From Synechococcaceae cyanobacterium (lineage in GTDB: Bacteria; Cyanobacteriota; Cyanobacteriia; PCC-6307; Cyanobiaceae), in the NCBI GenBank assembly GCA_947378425.1, contig CANCJV010000001.1, positions 62,001 through 126,000 of the forward strand: 64,000 nucleotides of DNA. The letters run 5' to 3'. Of the stretch, positions 8,153 to 16,480 are shown in pieces. How positions within the stretch are numbered: position 1 is the first letter of the stretch; each line of letters opens with the position of its first letter. The notes beneath the pieces are model-generated. The model had not been told where the DNA came from. It did not search any database and worked only from the letters and a program-made list of their open reading frames with translations. A program made the position numbers and the translations under genes.

Positions 8153-8410
8153 ATGCACCACGCCGGGGCCCGGGCCGCTTCCGGGCTGCCCGGCTCATCC
8201 CGTCTGATCGCCGCTGCGGTTGCCCCCATCCCCTCCCGCCCGCGGTCATCGATCGGCAGCTTCAGCGGGGCTGAGGCCCATGTCGGGGTACCCCTGGCCC
8301 TGGCGGCCGTGTTGTTGGGCGTGGCTCTGTTGGTGGCGCCGGAACAGCCCCGCGATCAGGAGGCCATCTGCCAGCGCCACAACGGCGTGGCGGCCTGCCG
8401 GGTCTGGTGA
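8153..8410 (+). CDS. Small conserved membrane-anchored protein, unknown function
   Basis: The frame ends VGVPLALAAVLLGVALLVAP then EQPRDQEAICQRHNGVAACRVW. A short hydrophobic helix followed by a polar tail with two cysteines in ICQRHNxxAACRVW looks like a genuine small protein that I associate with marine and freshwater Synechococcus. The start is uncertain: ATG 8153 gives 85 residues with an unconserved N-terminus, while a GTG inside the helix would give only ~33. Its 3' end overlaps the convergent HNH gene by 55 bp. Confidence 0.45.
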   Translation: MHHAGARAASGLPGSSRLIAAAVAPIPSRPRSSIGSFSGAEAHVGVPLALAAVLLGVALLVAPEQPRDQEAICQRHNGVAACRVW

Positions 8411-8850
8411 GCTGCCCTGGCCTGCCCTGGCGCGGCCGGTGATGTCGTCGCCTGGGGTTGCGAAGCCACCCCTGATGCGGCGGGGCTCGGTGCCGTGACC
8501 ATGTCCTCGGGCCTGGTCCATTGCAGCAGGCGGGTGGCCAGGTGCATGTCGCCATCGGTCCAGGCCCGAAGGGCCATCGCCCGTCTCGGGTCGTAGAAGT
8601 TCTGGCGGCGATACCACTGGAAGGCGTCGCTGTCCCCCTTGCGGCCATTGCAGTCGAGGCAGGCCGGCACGCAGTTCTCCGTCATGCTCTGGCCACCGCG
8701 GCTGAGGGGCTGCACATGGTCGATCGATTCGGACCGCTCGCCGCAGTACAGGCAGCAATGACCGGTGACCAGGTGGAGCGACTGCCGCCAGCGCCGCACG
8801 CGCAACTTGGGGCAGAGATCCTCAAGGAACACTCCATCCCTGGCCTGCAT
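8356..8850 (-). CDS. HNH endonuclease
   Basis: 164 residues. The core, residues ~25-75, shows HCCLYCGERSESIDHVQPLS, then GGQSMTENCVPACLDCNGRKGD: two CxxC pairs for structural zinc and the DH...N...K/R layout of an HNH (His-Me finger) nuclease. After about residue 115 the sequence becomes low-complexity Ala/Gln/Pro-rich and is probably a disordered tail. It is divergently transcribed from a SNF2-family helicase, 48 bp between starts, so they may share a control region. It could be a repair nuclease, or a stand-alone HNH protein of the kind common in cyanobacteria. Confidence 0.85.
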   Translation of the reverse strand: MQARDGVFLEDLCPKLRVRRWRQSLHLVTGHCCLYCGERSESIDHVQPLSRGGQSMTENCVPACLDCNGRKGDSDAFQWYRRQNFYDPRRAMALRAWTDGDMHLATRLLQWTRPEDMVTAPSPAASGVASQPQATTSPAAPGQARAAHQTRQAATPLWRWQMAS

Positions 8851-8898
8851 GCGACCGCCTCGGTTGGCGGAAGTTTGCCCCCGGCACCTCGGCTGTCA

Positions 8899-10533
8899 AT
8901 GTGTCGTGGATTGCACTTTGGCGCTTTGGCCGAACCCCTGGTGCAGATGCGGCTCGGGCCCACCGGCCTGATTGAGGTGGCCTGTCCCTTTGATCAGGTC
9001 ACCCAGTCCCAGATGCGCAGGATCCGCCCCGCCGGGCGTTGGCTGGCGCGCCGCCGTTGCTGGGAGTTTCCGCTCGAAGCCGCCGCAGTGCTGGAGCAGG
9101 CCCTGGCCGGTCGCTTCCCCATCAGCGCCGAACTGGCCCAGTGGCTGCTCTGGTTGCGCCAGCCCCTGCCGCCCTTGCCGCCCCATCGTCAGCTGGTGGC
9201 TGCCGCCGCCCTGGAGCAGCCCCTGGTCGATGGTCGCCTGCTGTATGGCCATCAGCGGGCGGCGGCCCGCTGGTTGCTGGCCCGGCGTGGCGCCCTGCTG
9301 GCCGATGCCATGGGCCTGGGCAAGACCCTCTCGGCCCTTGCGGCGGCCAGGGCTATGGTGCGCCTGGCCGATTGCCGCCTGGTGGTGTTGGCCCCGGCCG
9401 GCCTGCATCATCACTGGCGCCAGGAGGCCGCAACCCTGGGGCTGGTGCTGGAGTTGCACAGCTGGGCGCGCTTGCCGCCGGAGCTGCCCGAGGCGGGCTG
9501 TGTACTGCTCGTCGATGAGGCCCACTTCGCCCAGACGGTCACCGCCGCCCGCACCCAGGCCTTCCTGCGCCTGGCCCGCCATCCCAGGTTGCGGGCCATC
9601 TGGCTGCTGAGCGGCACGCCGATGAAAAATGGGCGCCCCTCCCAGCTGTTCCCCCTGCTGGCGGCGATCGGCCATCCGCTCGGGCGCGATCAACGGGCCT
9701 TTGAAGAGCGCTATTGCCTGGGCCATTGGCGCGAGCAGGGAGGTCGTCGCCTCTGGCAGGCACAGGGGGCCAGCCAGCTGGAGGAACTGCAGCGGTTGGT
9801 GCGCCCCCTGCTGCTGCATCGCCGCAAACAGCAATGCCTCGATCTGCCCCCCAAGCGGCGCCAGACCGTAGCCGTGGAGCTCGAGGCCTCCGCCGCCCGG
9901 GGATTCCAGCATCGCCTGGAGGCCCGGGTCGATGACTACCGGCGCAGGGCCGCCCTGGGCCAGGTGCGGCGGGATGCGGAGGCCCTGGCGGTGTTCACCG
10001 CTCTGCGCCAGATCGGTTCGCACTACAAGCTGCCCGCGGCGACGGCCCTGGTCCAGCAGCTGCTCGCCGCCGGCGAGTCCGTGGTGGTGTTCACCGCCTT
10101 CGTCGCCACGGCCACGGCTCTGCATGGGCTCTGCGGCGGCGATCAGGAGGCGGTGTTGCTCACCGGCGCCGTGCCCGCTCGCCGGCGCCAGGCCTTGGTC
10201 GATCACTTTCAGTCCGGGCGCAGTCCGCTGTTGATCGCCACCTTCGGCACCGGTGGGCTCGGTTTCACCCTGCATCGGGCCGGCCATGTGCTGCTGATCG
10301 AGCGCCCCTGGACTCCGGGCGATGCCGAGCAGGCGGAGGATCGCTGCCATCGCATCGGCATGCGCGGTCCCCTCAGCAGTCACTGGCTGCAACTGGGTGT
10401 GGCCGACCAGCTGGTGGATGGTCTGATCGCCAGCAAGGCCGATCGCATTTCTTTGGTGCTGCAGAGCCGCCAGCAGCGCTGGGAGCGCCAGGCCCTGCCA
10501 GCGATGGTGCGCCAGTTGCTGGAGCGCTGGTGA
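8899..10533 (+). CDS. SNF2-family DNA helicase/translocase with a HARP-like N-terminus
   Basis: 544 residues from ATG 8899. Residues ~15-80 (LGPTGLIEVACPFDQVTQSQ, then MRRIRPAGRWLARRRCWEFP) resemble the HARP domain of SMARCAL1-type annealing helicases. The motor follows: YGHQRAAARWLL, Walker A DAMGLGKT, VDEAH, LLSGTPMKN in the first lobe; VVVFTAF, LLIATFGTGGLGFTLHRAGH and QAEDRCHRIGM in the second. It is short, with few insertions, like other bacterial SMARCAL1-like proteins. It probably acts on branched or stalled replication DNA. The divergent HNH gene is notable because eukaryotic ZRANB3 combines a SNF2 motor and an HNH nuclease in one protein. Confidence 0.85.
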   Translation: MCRGLHFGALAEPLVQMRLGPTGLIEVACPFDQVTQSQMRRIRPAGRWLARRRCWEFPLEAAAVLEQALAGRFPISAELAQWLLWLRQPLPPLPPHRQLVAAAALEQPLVDGRLLYGHQRAAARWLLARRGALLADAMGLGKTLSALAAARAMVRLADCRLVVLAPAGLHHHWRQEAATLGLVLELHSWARLPPELPEAGCVLLVDEAHFAQTVTAARTQAFLRLARHPRLRAIWLLSGTPMKNGRPSQLFPLLAAIGHPLGRDQRAFEERYCLGHWREQGGRRLWQAQGASQLEELQRLVRPLLLHRRKQQCLDLPPKRRQTVAVELEASAARGFQHRLEARVDDYRRRAALGQVRRDAEALAVFTALRQIGSHYKLPAATALVQQLLAAGESVVVFTAFVATATALHGLCGGDQEAVLLTGAVPARRRQALVDHFQSGRSPLLIATFGTGGLGFTLHRAGHVLLIERPWTPGDAEQAEDRCHRIGMRGPLSSHWLQLGVADQLVDGLIASKADRISLVLQSRQQRWERQALPAMVRQLLERW

Positions 10534-10557
10534 AGGGGGCTGCCGGGAGCGGCCGTC

Positions 10558-10962
10558 TCAGTTGCGGCAACTGGCGCTCCGCAGTTGCAGGTCGTTGCGC
10601 AGCAGGCGATCCAGCTTGTTTGGAGGCACCTTGCTGGCCACCTCCTTCGCTTTGGCGATGTCCTGACAGGCGGCGGCATCATCGCCAGCGAGGGAGTGCA
10701 GCAGGAAGCGCTCGTTGAGCGGCTGGGGCTCCCTGGGGAAGCTCTTCACCACCTCATCGCAGCGCTGCAGCGCCTCCTGGATCCGATCGAGTTCCACATG
10801 CCGCAGGCAGTCATCGACGGTGAGTCGGCGCTCCGGCAGGGGCTCCTCGGCGCAGGCCACCAGCAGGGCCAGCAGCAGCCAGGCCGTGCCGGCCACCGCC
10901 GTGGCCCGTCGGGACCAGCCGCCGGCTCCGGCTGGTCGGGATTCAGTTGCCGAAGCGATCAC
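10558..10962 (-). CDS. Predicted lipoprotein, unknown function
   Basis: 134 residues if started at GTG 10962; an earlier start at 10995 lies further inside the upstream gene. The N-terminus has Arg residues, a hydrophobic core and the lipobox LLVAC, followed by AEEPLPE. The mature part is helical and polar with four further cysteines (DDCLRHV, ALQRCDEV, AAACQDI, SASCRN), suggesting disulfides outside the cytoplasm or a TPR-like fold. The stop of the upstream DUF6554-like gene overlaps this start by 20 bp, so they are likely one operon. Converges with the SNF2 gene. Confidence 0.65.
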   Translation of the reverse strand: MIASATESRPAGAGGWSRRATAVAGTAWLLLALLVACAEEPLPERRLTVDDCLRHVELDRIQEALQRCDEVVKSFPREPQPLNERFLLHSLAGDDAAACQDIAKAKEVASKVPPNKLDRLLRNDLQLRSASCRN

Positions 10963-11419
10963 TGCGTGTCTGAGTACCGGTGCCAGCAATACCACCGCCG
11001 CTGGCCGCCGGGGCCTGAGCCGCGGGGGCTGTGGCCGTGCCCTGGATGCGGTGGCTGTAGAGATCGCCCAGATAGCGGCCGCAATCGGGGAAGGTGGTCG
11101 GGTTCTGAACCACTGCTTCGGTGATCATCACCGCCGCATGCTCGGGGGAGGGGCGGAACAGGCTGGCCGACTGGCGCTTGATCAAGGCGTAGGCCGCCGT
11201 CCAGCTGACTTCATGGTTGTTGCCGCTCGCTCGCATGAAGCAGTACACCTCGGCCCCCTTGCCGCCAGGACTGTCGCTGGCGGCCAGAGCCCTGGCCGGA
11301 CTCAGGGCAGGGCCCCAGCAGACCAGGCCGGCGCCCAGGCCGAGCAGGCCAGCGATGAGGGATGGGAACGCAGCGTTGGCGCGGATGCGACGGCAGGACC
11401 AGGGCGGGCGGGCGGTCAT
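10943..11419 (-). CDS. Conserved cyanobacterial exported protein (DUF6554-like)
   Basis: 158 residues from ATG 11419. A signal peptide or anchor (SLIAGLLGLGAGLVCWGPAL) leads into the conserved body: AEVYCFMRASGNNHEVSWTA, ALIKRQSASLF, SPEHAAVMITEAVVQNP and FPDCGRYLGDLY. I associate this text with a cyanobacterial family annotated DUF6554, of unknown function, though the number is from memory. Two conserved Cys suggest a disulfide in the periplasm or lumen. The C-terminal 30 residues are a low-complexity Ala/Gly/Thr tail. Probably cotranscribed with the downstream lipoprotein. Confidence 0.65.
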   Translation of the reverse strand: MTARPPWSCRRIRANAAFPSLIAGLLGLGAGLVCWGPALSPARALAASDSPGGKGAEVYCFMRASGNNHEVSWTAAYALIKRQSASLFRPSPEHAAVMITEAVVQNPTTFPDCGRYLGDLYSHRIQGTATAPAAQAPAASGGGIAGTGTQTRSDRFGN

Positions 11420-11940
11420 GAGTCGAAACGATCGGAGATATCCCAGGAAGCGTCGTTCAAGGTATCGGTCCGGCTCGATCTGTCCAGGCGGGTCAGGGCG
11501 AGTCCGGCAGCTTGACGCGTTTCTGCCGTTGTGAACCAAATGGCCGGCATCGCCTCCTCGTCCAGCATCAGTTGCTCTGCCGGCGATCGCGTCGGCAGCC
11601 CGTTCCCCCAGCGGTTTGCGTCCAGCAGCGATGGCTACCCAGGAGGCCTGAGGCCCGTAGGCAAGGCTGGATCCAGTCGCTGCCCCTGCAGCTCGCTGCC
11701 ACTTTGAAGCTCCGGATTTGCTGCAAGCCCTCGATGCCCCTCCAGGGCCTCAGCGTCAGCGGCCCTTGCCGTGATCCTTGGCACTTTTCGCAATCCAACG
11801 TCCCAGGGGCTGGAGCACCGGTCCCGTTGCGGCCATCGCGCTCCCCCGCTCACCAGGGCGGTGGCACAGCCTGAACCCAGGTCGGTGGCCTGCACTTCGT
11901 CCTCAGCCTTGGCGGGAGATGCCCCCGGATGGCGACGCAT
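11420..11940. other. Intergenic stretch without a recognised gene
   Basis: About 520 bp between the DUF6554-like start and the AbrB-like stop. Both flanking genes are on the minus strand. All open frames here are short and of low-complexity composition. One GCGATCGC (HIP1) octamer lies near 11584. No tRNA, repeat or clear terminator was seen. Confidence 0.5.
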
Positions 11941-12462
11941 TCAGCTGCCTGGGGGACTGGCCGTCGCCGGAATCACCAGCTTCACCACCAGGGGCAGCAC
12001 CACCAGCACGGTGATCAGGCGCACGGCATGGAGGGCTGCCACGGCGGCACCCACGCCGAATTCAGCCCCCACCAGGCTCATGCCACTGATCCCGCCAGGG
12101 GCGGCGCCGAGCAGGGCCACCACCGGGTCGATGTGCAGCAGCCGGCTCGACCACAGGCCGACCACCAGGCCGGTGGCCACCAGGCTGAGGGTGATCAGCA
12201 GGGCAGGACGCCAGAGCTGGCGCAGTTCGCTGAGGGCGGTGGCCGTCAGGGCCGTGCCGATCACGCTGCCGATCGCGATCTCCAGCACGGTGCGGGTGCC
12301 GCTGGGCCACTGGGCCACGTCCAGGCGACCGCTCATGCTCACCAGGCCCGCCGCCAGCAGGGAGCCCGCCAGAGGTGCGGCCGGAATGCCCGTGCGCATG
12401 GCTGCCAGTCCGCCGATCAGACCGGCGAGGCCATAGAGCACCAGGTTCCAGGGAGACGACAT
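11941..12462 (-). CDS. AbrB-like (AmoA-duplication type) membrane protein
   Basis: 173 residues from ATG 12462, almost all hydrophobic: five or six predicted membrane segments including LVLYGLAGLIGGLAA, VLEIAIGSVIGTALTA, ALLITLSLVATGLVVGLW and VRLITVLVVLPLVVKLV. The conserved GAAPGGISGMSLVGAEFG loop marks the AbrB/membrane-duplication family, which databases often mislabel as a transcriptional regulator. Full members carry two such repeats (~350 residues). This one has a single repeat, as is usual in picocyanobacteria, so it may work as a dimer. The substrate is unknown. Confidence 0.7.
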   Translation of the reverse strand: MSSPWNLVLYGLAGLIGGLAAMRTGIPAAPLAGSLLAAGLVSMSGRLDVAQWPSGTRTVLEIAIGSVIGTALTATALSELRQLWRPALLITLSLVATGLVVGLWSSRLLHIDPVVALLGAAPGGISGMSLVGAEFGVGAAVAALHAVRLITVLVVLPLVVKLVIPATASPPGS

Positions 12463-12569
12463 TCTGCGCAACAGGCACCGGGGAACCGCCTCAGTCTGCG
12501 TGGTTCCGGTACAGGCTTGAGCACACTTGCTTTCTGTGTTGTCATTCAGCTCACCAGCTTTCCTCTGTC

Positions 12570-12890
12570 ATGGCCGCCCCATCGGTGTCGTTCCGGATCA
12601 GCCGCAGTGCCGAGGATCTCGCCGAAACCATTCATGCGCTTTCGCAGAGACTGGTGCAGCTGGAGCAGCGTCTGGTGGCGATGGAGCTGCAACTCGCCAG
12701 CAGCGCCCAGGAGGATCCTGCCGAGCTCGAGAGTCTCAGCAATGTGGAGCGTCTGCTTCAGGACTGCCGCCTGTTGCTGACGGAGGAATCGCTTCCCCTG
12801 AACAATGGTTCTGTTGCTCTGCGGCCCCAGCTGCAGCAGCAGCTGGATCGGAACACCGAACCGGACGACGTAGTCCCCGATGCCGCCTGA
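12570..12890 (+). CDS. Conserved hypothetical protein (106 residues) with a coiled-coil N-half
   Basis: ATG 12570, soluble. Residues ~8-45 (RISRSAEDLAETIHALSQRL, then VQLEQRLVAMELQL) form a strong heptad-repeat helix. The second half has a short ESLSNVERLLQDCRLLL helix and a Gln-rich segment. No enzymatic motif is visible. It resembles small picocyanobacterial proteins of unknown function. It is divergent from the AbrB-like gene and about 60 bp upstream of another small gene on the same strand. Confidence 0.6.
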   Translation: MAAPSVSFRISRSAEDLAETIHALSQRLVQLEQRLVAMELQLASSAQEDPAELESLSNVERLLQDCRLLLTEESLPLNNGSVALRPQLQQQLDRNTEPDDVVPDAA

Positions 12891-12949
12891 GGCGGTCGAC
12901 CACTTCCCCTTCCCGGGTTGGCGGTGTCAAAATGGTAAGAAAGTGAATC

Positions 12950-13243
12950 ATGGCTTACCCCTCGTCCCACCCCGTAGGCTCTGCTCCCCATGCACAGGGC
13001 CATAGCTCCCAGGGTCATGGGGGCGCCTCCGCTGCCAATGGAGCCTCAGGGTCCTCGTCGCTGTCCCATCCCAGCTATCGCTGCCATCTTCAGGGAGGCC
13101 CCCAGGCCGAAGGTGATCATCAACTTGAAAAGTTGGAGTTCGCTCTGGCCGTGGCCCTGACCCAGGGTGATATCCATCGCTCCGAGGTGCTGCGCGATCA
13201 GATTGCCGCTCTGGGCGGCAATCACGAGGAGCCTGGTACCTGA
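12950..13243 (+). CDS. Small UVR-motif-like protein, unknown function
   Basis: 97 residues from ATG 12950, preceded by a purine-rich AAGAAAG at good spacing. The first ~55 residues are low-complexity Ser/Gly/His-rich. The conserved part is at the end: LEKLEFALAVALTQGDIHRS then EVLRDQIAALGG, which resembles the UVR (UvrB/UvrC-contact) helical hairpin also found in clamp-associated proteins and protein-protein adaptors. No catalytic motif is seen. Likely an adaptor. Confidence 0.55.
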   Translation: MAYPSSHPVGSAPHAQGHSSQGHGGASAANGASGSSSLSHPSYRCHLQGGPQAEGDHQLEKLEFALAVALTQGDIHRSEVLRDQIAALGGNHEEPGT

Positions 13244-14085
13244 GCCTCAGGGCCCGCTGGGCTGTTCGTTGTGCTGCAGGCAGGCTTCTGAGCGATCGAA
13301 TCACCAGTGAGCTGGAGTTGGTCATGCTTTGAGGCGAGATCATGCCATCGGCGAAGCAGAAGGAATCTCCGGCAGCTGTTGCTGGTCCCGGCCGTCGACC
13401 ATGGGGAAGACGGTCAGGACCAGCCATCGGTCCGCTCCGGCCTGTCATGGGTCGAGGTCCCCGTGGTGTGGGCATCGGAGCTGAAGGCCACCCCGTCCCA
13501 CCGTTGCATCCCGCACCTTCATGGCAGGGGGGCCGAGGTAGGTCGGGCCAAGCCGGCTCGGCCCGGAGTTCCTGGCACAGAGCCCTCCGAGGCGGCTTTT
13601 GGGGCTGTCAGGCCAGGGTTCAGTGTCACCGTCTCACCAGGATGGCGTGGGAGTTTCTGCTGATTCAGGGCAGCAGCGCTGGCGTGGGTGGGTCTGTCCT
13701 GTGTTTTCTCCGTTCTCATTTCAGCCGAAACACCGACAAACCGCTCTTGGGAGCGATGAGCCCCAGAGGAGGTTTTGTTGCCGGAGCCAGCAGCTCGCCG
13801 GGCACGGGGGCGGTGGTATGGGATGCTGATGATTGGCATTTGATCACAACTCCAACCAGTGTTGCGGTTGGATCTTGCTTTCGTTTCCTGATTTATTAAG
13901 ATCGGGGCCCGCCCAACTGTGGTGGGGCTGATGAAGGCCATTTGTTGGAATCAATCGGCGGCCACCTCGTATGGAAGCCACAACATCTGTGATGCTTCCG
14001 TGCCAGCTCTGCTGAGCTCAGGCGCTGATCTTTAACGCGACCCTGTTTCATCCCTTCTTTTCATCTCTGTCACCCGTCGTTCCTT
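13244..14085. other. Intergenic stretch without a recognised gene
   Basis: About 840 bp between two small plus-strand genes. Frames of 60-185 codons exist on both strands, but their translations are Arg/Gly/Pro-rich and match nothing I recognise. Around 13840-13905 the sequence becomes visibly A+T-richer than the flanks, a possible promoter region. No tRNA or repeat array was seen. Confidence 0.45.
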
Positions 14086-14355
14086 ATGAGCGGGAGAGCC
14101 CCTTCCTCCATGACCGCCACCAGGCTTCCAGCGACCTCTCCCGTCAGTCGGCCCCCGACCCCAGCGTCTGGTCTGGCTGAACATCGCCAGAATTGGCTGG
14201 ATCAGGCGACTCGTCTTGCCGCCCAGGCTGCCGAGGCTGCTCGCGAAGGCGATGTCGACCAGTCAGCCCGCCTGATCCTTGAGGCCCTTGATTGCGAGCG
14301 TCGTGCCGGGGGCGTCGGCCCCCAGGTGCTGCAGTTGATCAAGCCCCGTGTCTGA
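14086..14355 (+). CDS. Small conserved hypothetical protein (89 residues)
   Basis: Two possible starts, ATG 14086 and ATG 14110. The conserved body is helical: NWLDQATRLAAQAAEAAREG, then DVDQSARLILEALDCERRAG and PQVLQLIKPR. This reads as a helix-turn-helix TPR-like hairpin rather than an enzyme, and it resembles small picocyanobacterial proteins of unknown function. It stands alone, about 125 bp upstream of the convergent tRNA gene. Confidence 0.6.
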   Translation: MSGRAPSSMTATRLPATSPVSRPPTPASGLAEHRQNWLDQATRLAAQAAEAAREGDVDQSARLILEALDCERRAGGVGPQVLQLIKPRV

Positions 14356-14481
14356 ACTGATCGCCTCAGAGCGATGCTGACCTGATCCAGCGGGGGGGAT
14401 TCAGCACCATTGAGATATTGGCCAGAAACCGGGCTGGGGCCAGCGGTGAGCGACCTGGTGCCATCAATAACTTTAGAAGCA

Positions 14482-14553
14482 AGCGGATGACCGGGCTCGA
14501 ACCGGCGACGTTCAGCTTGGGAAGCTGACATTCTACCACTGAATTACATCCGC
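14482..14553 (-). tRNA. tRNA-Gly (anticodon CCC)
   Basis: Read on the minus strand the sequence folds into a complete cloverleaf: acceptor stem GCGGATG with CATCCGC, D-arm with AGTGGT, anticodon stem TCAGC/GCTGA around the 7-nt loop TTCCCAA (anticodon CCC, decoding GGG), and T-arm GCCGG-TTCGAGC-CCGGT. The discriminator base is T and no CCA is encoded. It is the only tRNA in the window. Confidence 0.95.
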
Positions 14554-14567
14554 ATCGTTGTAATTTA

Positions 14568-14626
14568 GCATGCCCTGGCCCCCAGGCGGCCCGGATCTCC
14601 CGGGCCGCCTGGGGGCCAGGGCATGC
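14568..14626 (-). terminator. Perfect 27-bp inverted repeat, probable strong hairpin terminator
   Basis: Arms 14568-14594 and 14600-14626 are exact reverse complements around the 5-nt loop ATCTC. The arms are very GC-rich and begin and end with GCATGC. It lies 13 bp downstream of the stop of the minus-strand lipoprotein gene and is followed on that strand by the A+T-rich TAAATTA before the tRNA. A terminator is the simplest reading, but it is much longer and more perfect than a terminator needs to be, so a mobile palindromic repeat is also possible. Confidence 0.6.
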
Positions 14627-14639
14627 CAGGCCGATGCCG

Positions 14640-15095
14640 TCAGGGCTTGGCGGGTGTCATGGCGTCGGCGGGCTCCACACACTTGACGGCGGCGGAGAGC
14701 TGGCGGCGGGCGGCGATCACCGGCGCGGCCTTGGCCTTGAGTTCCACGGCAGCCTGCTCCAGGGTCTGCTGCTTGTTGCTGGCCACCTTGGAGACCTCGG
14801 CCTTGAAGGCCGTCAGCTGGGTGCTGAAGTTCTGCAGCCGCAGTTTCTCCAGTTGCTGCTTGGAGCTGGCCAGGGAGTTGAGCGCCGTGGCCAGGGCCTT
14901 GTCGGCGGCGGTGGCTTCGCCCACGGTGGAGGTGGGCTTGAGGGCGGCCACCTGTTCGAGGGCCTTGCCGACGTTGGCCAGTTGGCTGCAGATCTGGGTT
15001 TCGGTCTTCTGTTCGCGTTGGGCGATGGTCTGCTTCTGACAGCCGGCGCTGGCCAGGGCCAGCAGGCAGGTCAGGGCGAGGAGAGGGCGACGCAT
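14640..15095 (-). CDS. Predicted lipoprotein with coiled-coil body
   Basis: 151 residues from ATG 15095. The signal peptide MRRPLLALTCLLALASAGC ends in an ASAGC lipobox, so Cys19 would be lipidated. The mature part is almost entirely helical, with repeated Lys/Gln/Ala segments (TLEQAAVELKAKAAPVIAAR), and just two further cysteines (TQICSQL and AVKCVEP) that could form a disulfide. No enzymatic motif. It would be anchored in a membrane facing the periplasm. Followed by the long palindrome. Confidence 0.7.
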   Translation of the reverse strand: MRRPLLALTCLLALASAGCQKQTIAQREQKTETQICSQLANVGKALEQVAALKPTSTVGEATAADKALATALNSLASSKQQLEKLRLQNFSTQLTAFKAEVSKVASNKQQTLEQAAVELKAKAAPVIAARRQLSAAVKCVEPADAMTPAKP

Positions 15096-15156
15096 GGAAC
15101 CACGTAAGTGTTCACGGTGGACGTTAAGGGGATTGCGGCGCCCTGCCATCCCCCCT

Positions 15157-16308
15157 TCAGCGATTCAATTCCGCTGCCGCAGCGGCCACGCCGGCACCGG
15201 TGGGCACCTTGCCCAGGCCCAGATCCTGCAGGGTCGCTTCGATCGCCGCCACGGCGGTGAGCACGTCCCGGTCGCAGACGAAGCCGAGATGGCCGATGCG
15301 GAAGACGTGGCCCTTGAGATGGTCCTGGCCACCGGCCAGCAGGATGTCGAAGCGGTTCTTCACCTCCTTGCGCAGGTTCTCGGCATCGATGCCTTCGGGA
15401 GCCACCGCCGTGATGGCGGGGCTGCCGTGGCCCTCGGCTGCATAGAGGGGCAGGCCGATCGCCTTCATCGCGGCCTGGATGGCGCGGCGATGGCGATCGT
15501 GGCGGGCGACGATCGCCTCCAGGCCTTCGCTCTGCATCATCTCAAGGGCAGCCTCGAGGGCGAAGTAGAGATTGATCGCCGGGGTGAACGGATTGCTGTC
15601 AGCCTTGGCCGATTTGCGATATTTGCCGAGATCGAGATAGAACTTCGGCAGGTCGGAGCGCTCGTAGGCGGCCCAGGCGCGCTCACTCATGGCCACAAAG
15701 CTCAGGCCCGGCGGCATCATGTAACCCTTCTGGGAGCCGGAGCCGATCACATCGAGGCCCCAGGCGTCCATCGGCACATCGCAGGCGCCCAGGCTGGTGA
15801 CGCAGTCGGCGATGGTCAGGGCAGTGCCATGGGCCCTGACGTGGCCGGCGATCGTCTGCAGATCGTTGATCACCCCGGTGGAGGTTTCCGAGTGGGTGAG
15901 AATCACGGCCCGGATCGCTTTGGCGGTGTCGGCTTCGAGGGCGGCCTTGAAGGCTTCCGGATCGAGGGGCTGGCCCCACTCCGCCTTGATCACCTGCACG
16001 TCGAGGCCATAGGCCTTCGCCACCTTCACCCAGCGCTCGCCGAACTTGCCGTTGTCACCGCAGAGCACCCGATCGCCGCGGCTGCAGGTGTTGATGATGC
16101 CCGCCTCCATGGCGGCGGTGCCGCTGCCGGTGATCACCAGCACGTCGTTGCTGGTCTGATGCAGCCACTGCAATTGCTCGGTGGTGCGCTTGACGATCTT
16201 TTGAAAATCAGCGCTGCGATGGCCGATCGGATGGCGGCCCATCGCCTGCAGGACAGTTTCCGGCACGGGGGTGGGGCCGGGAATCATCAGAGTGAGCTTG
16301 TCCTGCAT
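15157..16308 (-). CDS. Class V aminotransferase (alanine/serine--glyoxylate aminotransferase type)
   Basis: 383 residues from ATG 16308. It has LMIPGPTPVPETVLQAMGRH at the start, TGSGTAAMEAG, HSETSTGVINDLQ, VTSLGACDVPMDAWGLDV and the PLP-lysine site GSGSQKGYMMPPGLSF. This is the peroxisomal-AGT / SGAT subgroup of fold-type I PLP enzymes, which transaminates glyoxylate with alanine or serine in photorespiratory glyoxylate recycling. In a cyanobacterium that role fits the oxygenase side reaction of Rubisco. Substrate preference cannot be read from sequence. Divergent from cbiD, with a small palindrome between them. Confidence 0.92.
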   Translation of the reverse strand: MQDKLTLMIPGPTPVPETVLQAMGRHPIGHRSADFQKIVKRTTEQLQWLHQTSNDVLVITGSGTAAMEAGIINTCSRGDRVLCGDNGKFGERWVKVAKAYGLDVQVIKAEWGQPLDPEAFKAALEADTAKAIRAVILTHSETSTGVINDLQTIAGHVRAHGTALTIADCVTSLGACDVPMDAWGLDVIGSGSQKGYMMPPGLSFVAMSERAWAAYERSDLPKFYLDLGKYRKSAKADSNPFTPAINLYFALEAALEMMQSEGLEAIVARHDRHRRAIQAAMKAIGLPLYAAEGHGSPAITAVAPEGIDAENLRKEVKNRFDILLAGGQDHLKGHVFRIGHLGFVCDRDVLTAVAAIEATLQDLGLGKVPTGAGVAAAAAELNR

Positions 16309-16480
16309 GGGAAGGCTGGCGAAGGGCGCGGCGGATGGTGGGCGGGGGCGTGCAGGGTCGTGACCGGGCCCTGGGGCTGCCGAACGATGGCAGTGCAATC
16401 CTCCACCATAAAAAACAGCCGTCCGCCGGCCCCGGATCAGCCTGGGGATCGCCGGCTGCACGGATGGCGGCGATGCTGAA

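Noticed and set aside
8896-10392. Long minus-strand frame (498 codons) opposite the SNF2 helicase
   Set aside because: Its translation is Gln/Gly/His-rich without domains. It is the mirror of a GC-rich coding strand, where long antisense frames are expected.
11941-12462. AbrB-like gene as a transcriptional regulator
   Set aside because: The protein is almost all membrane helices, with no DNA-binding fold; the regulator label is a known misnomer.
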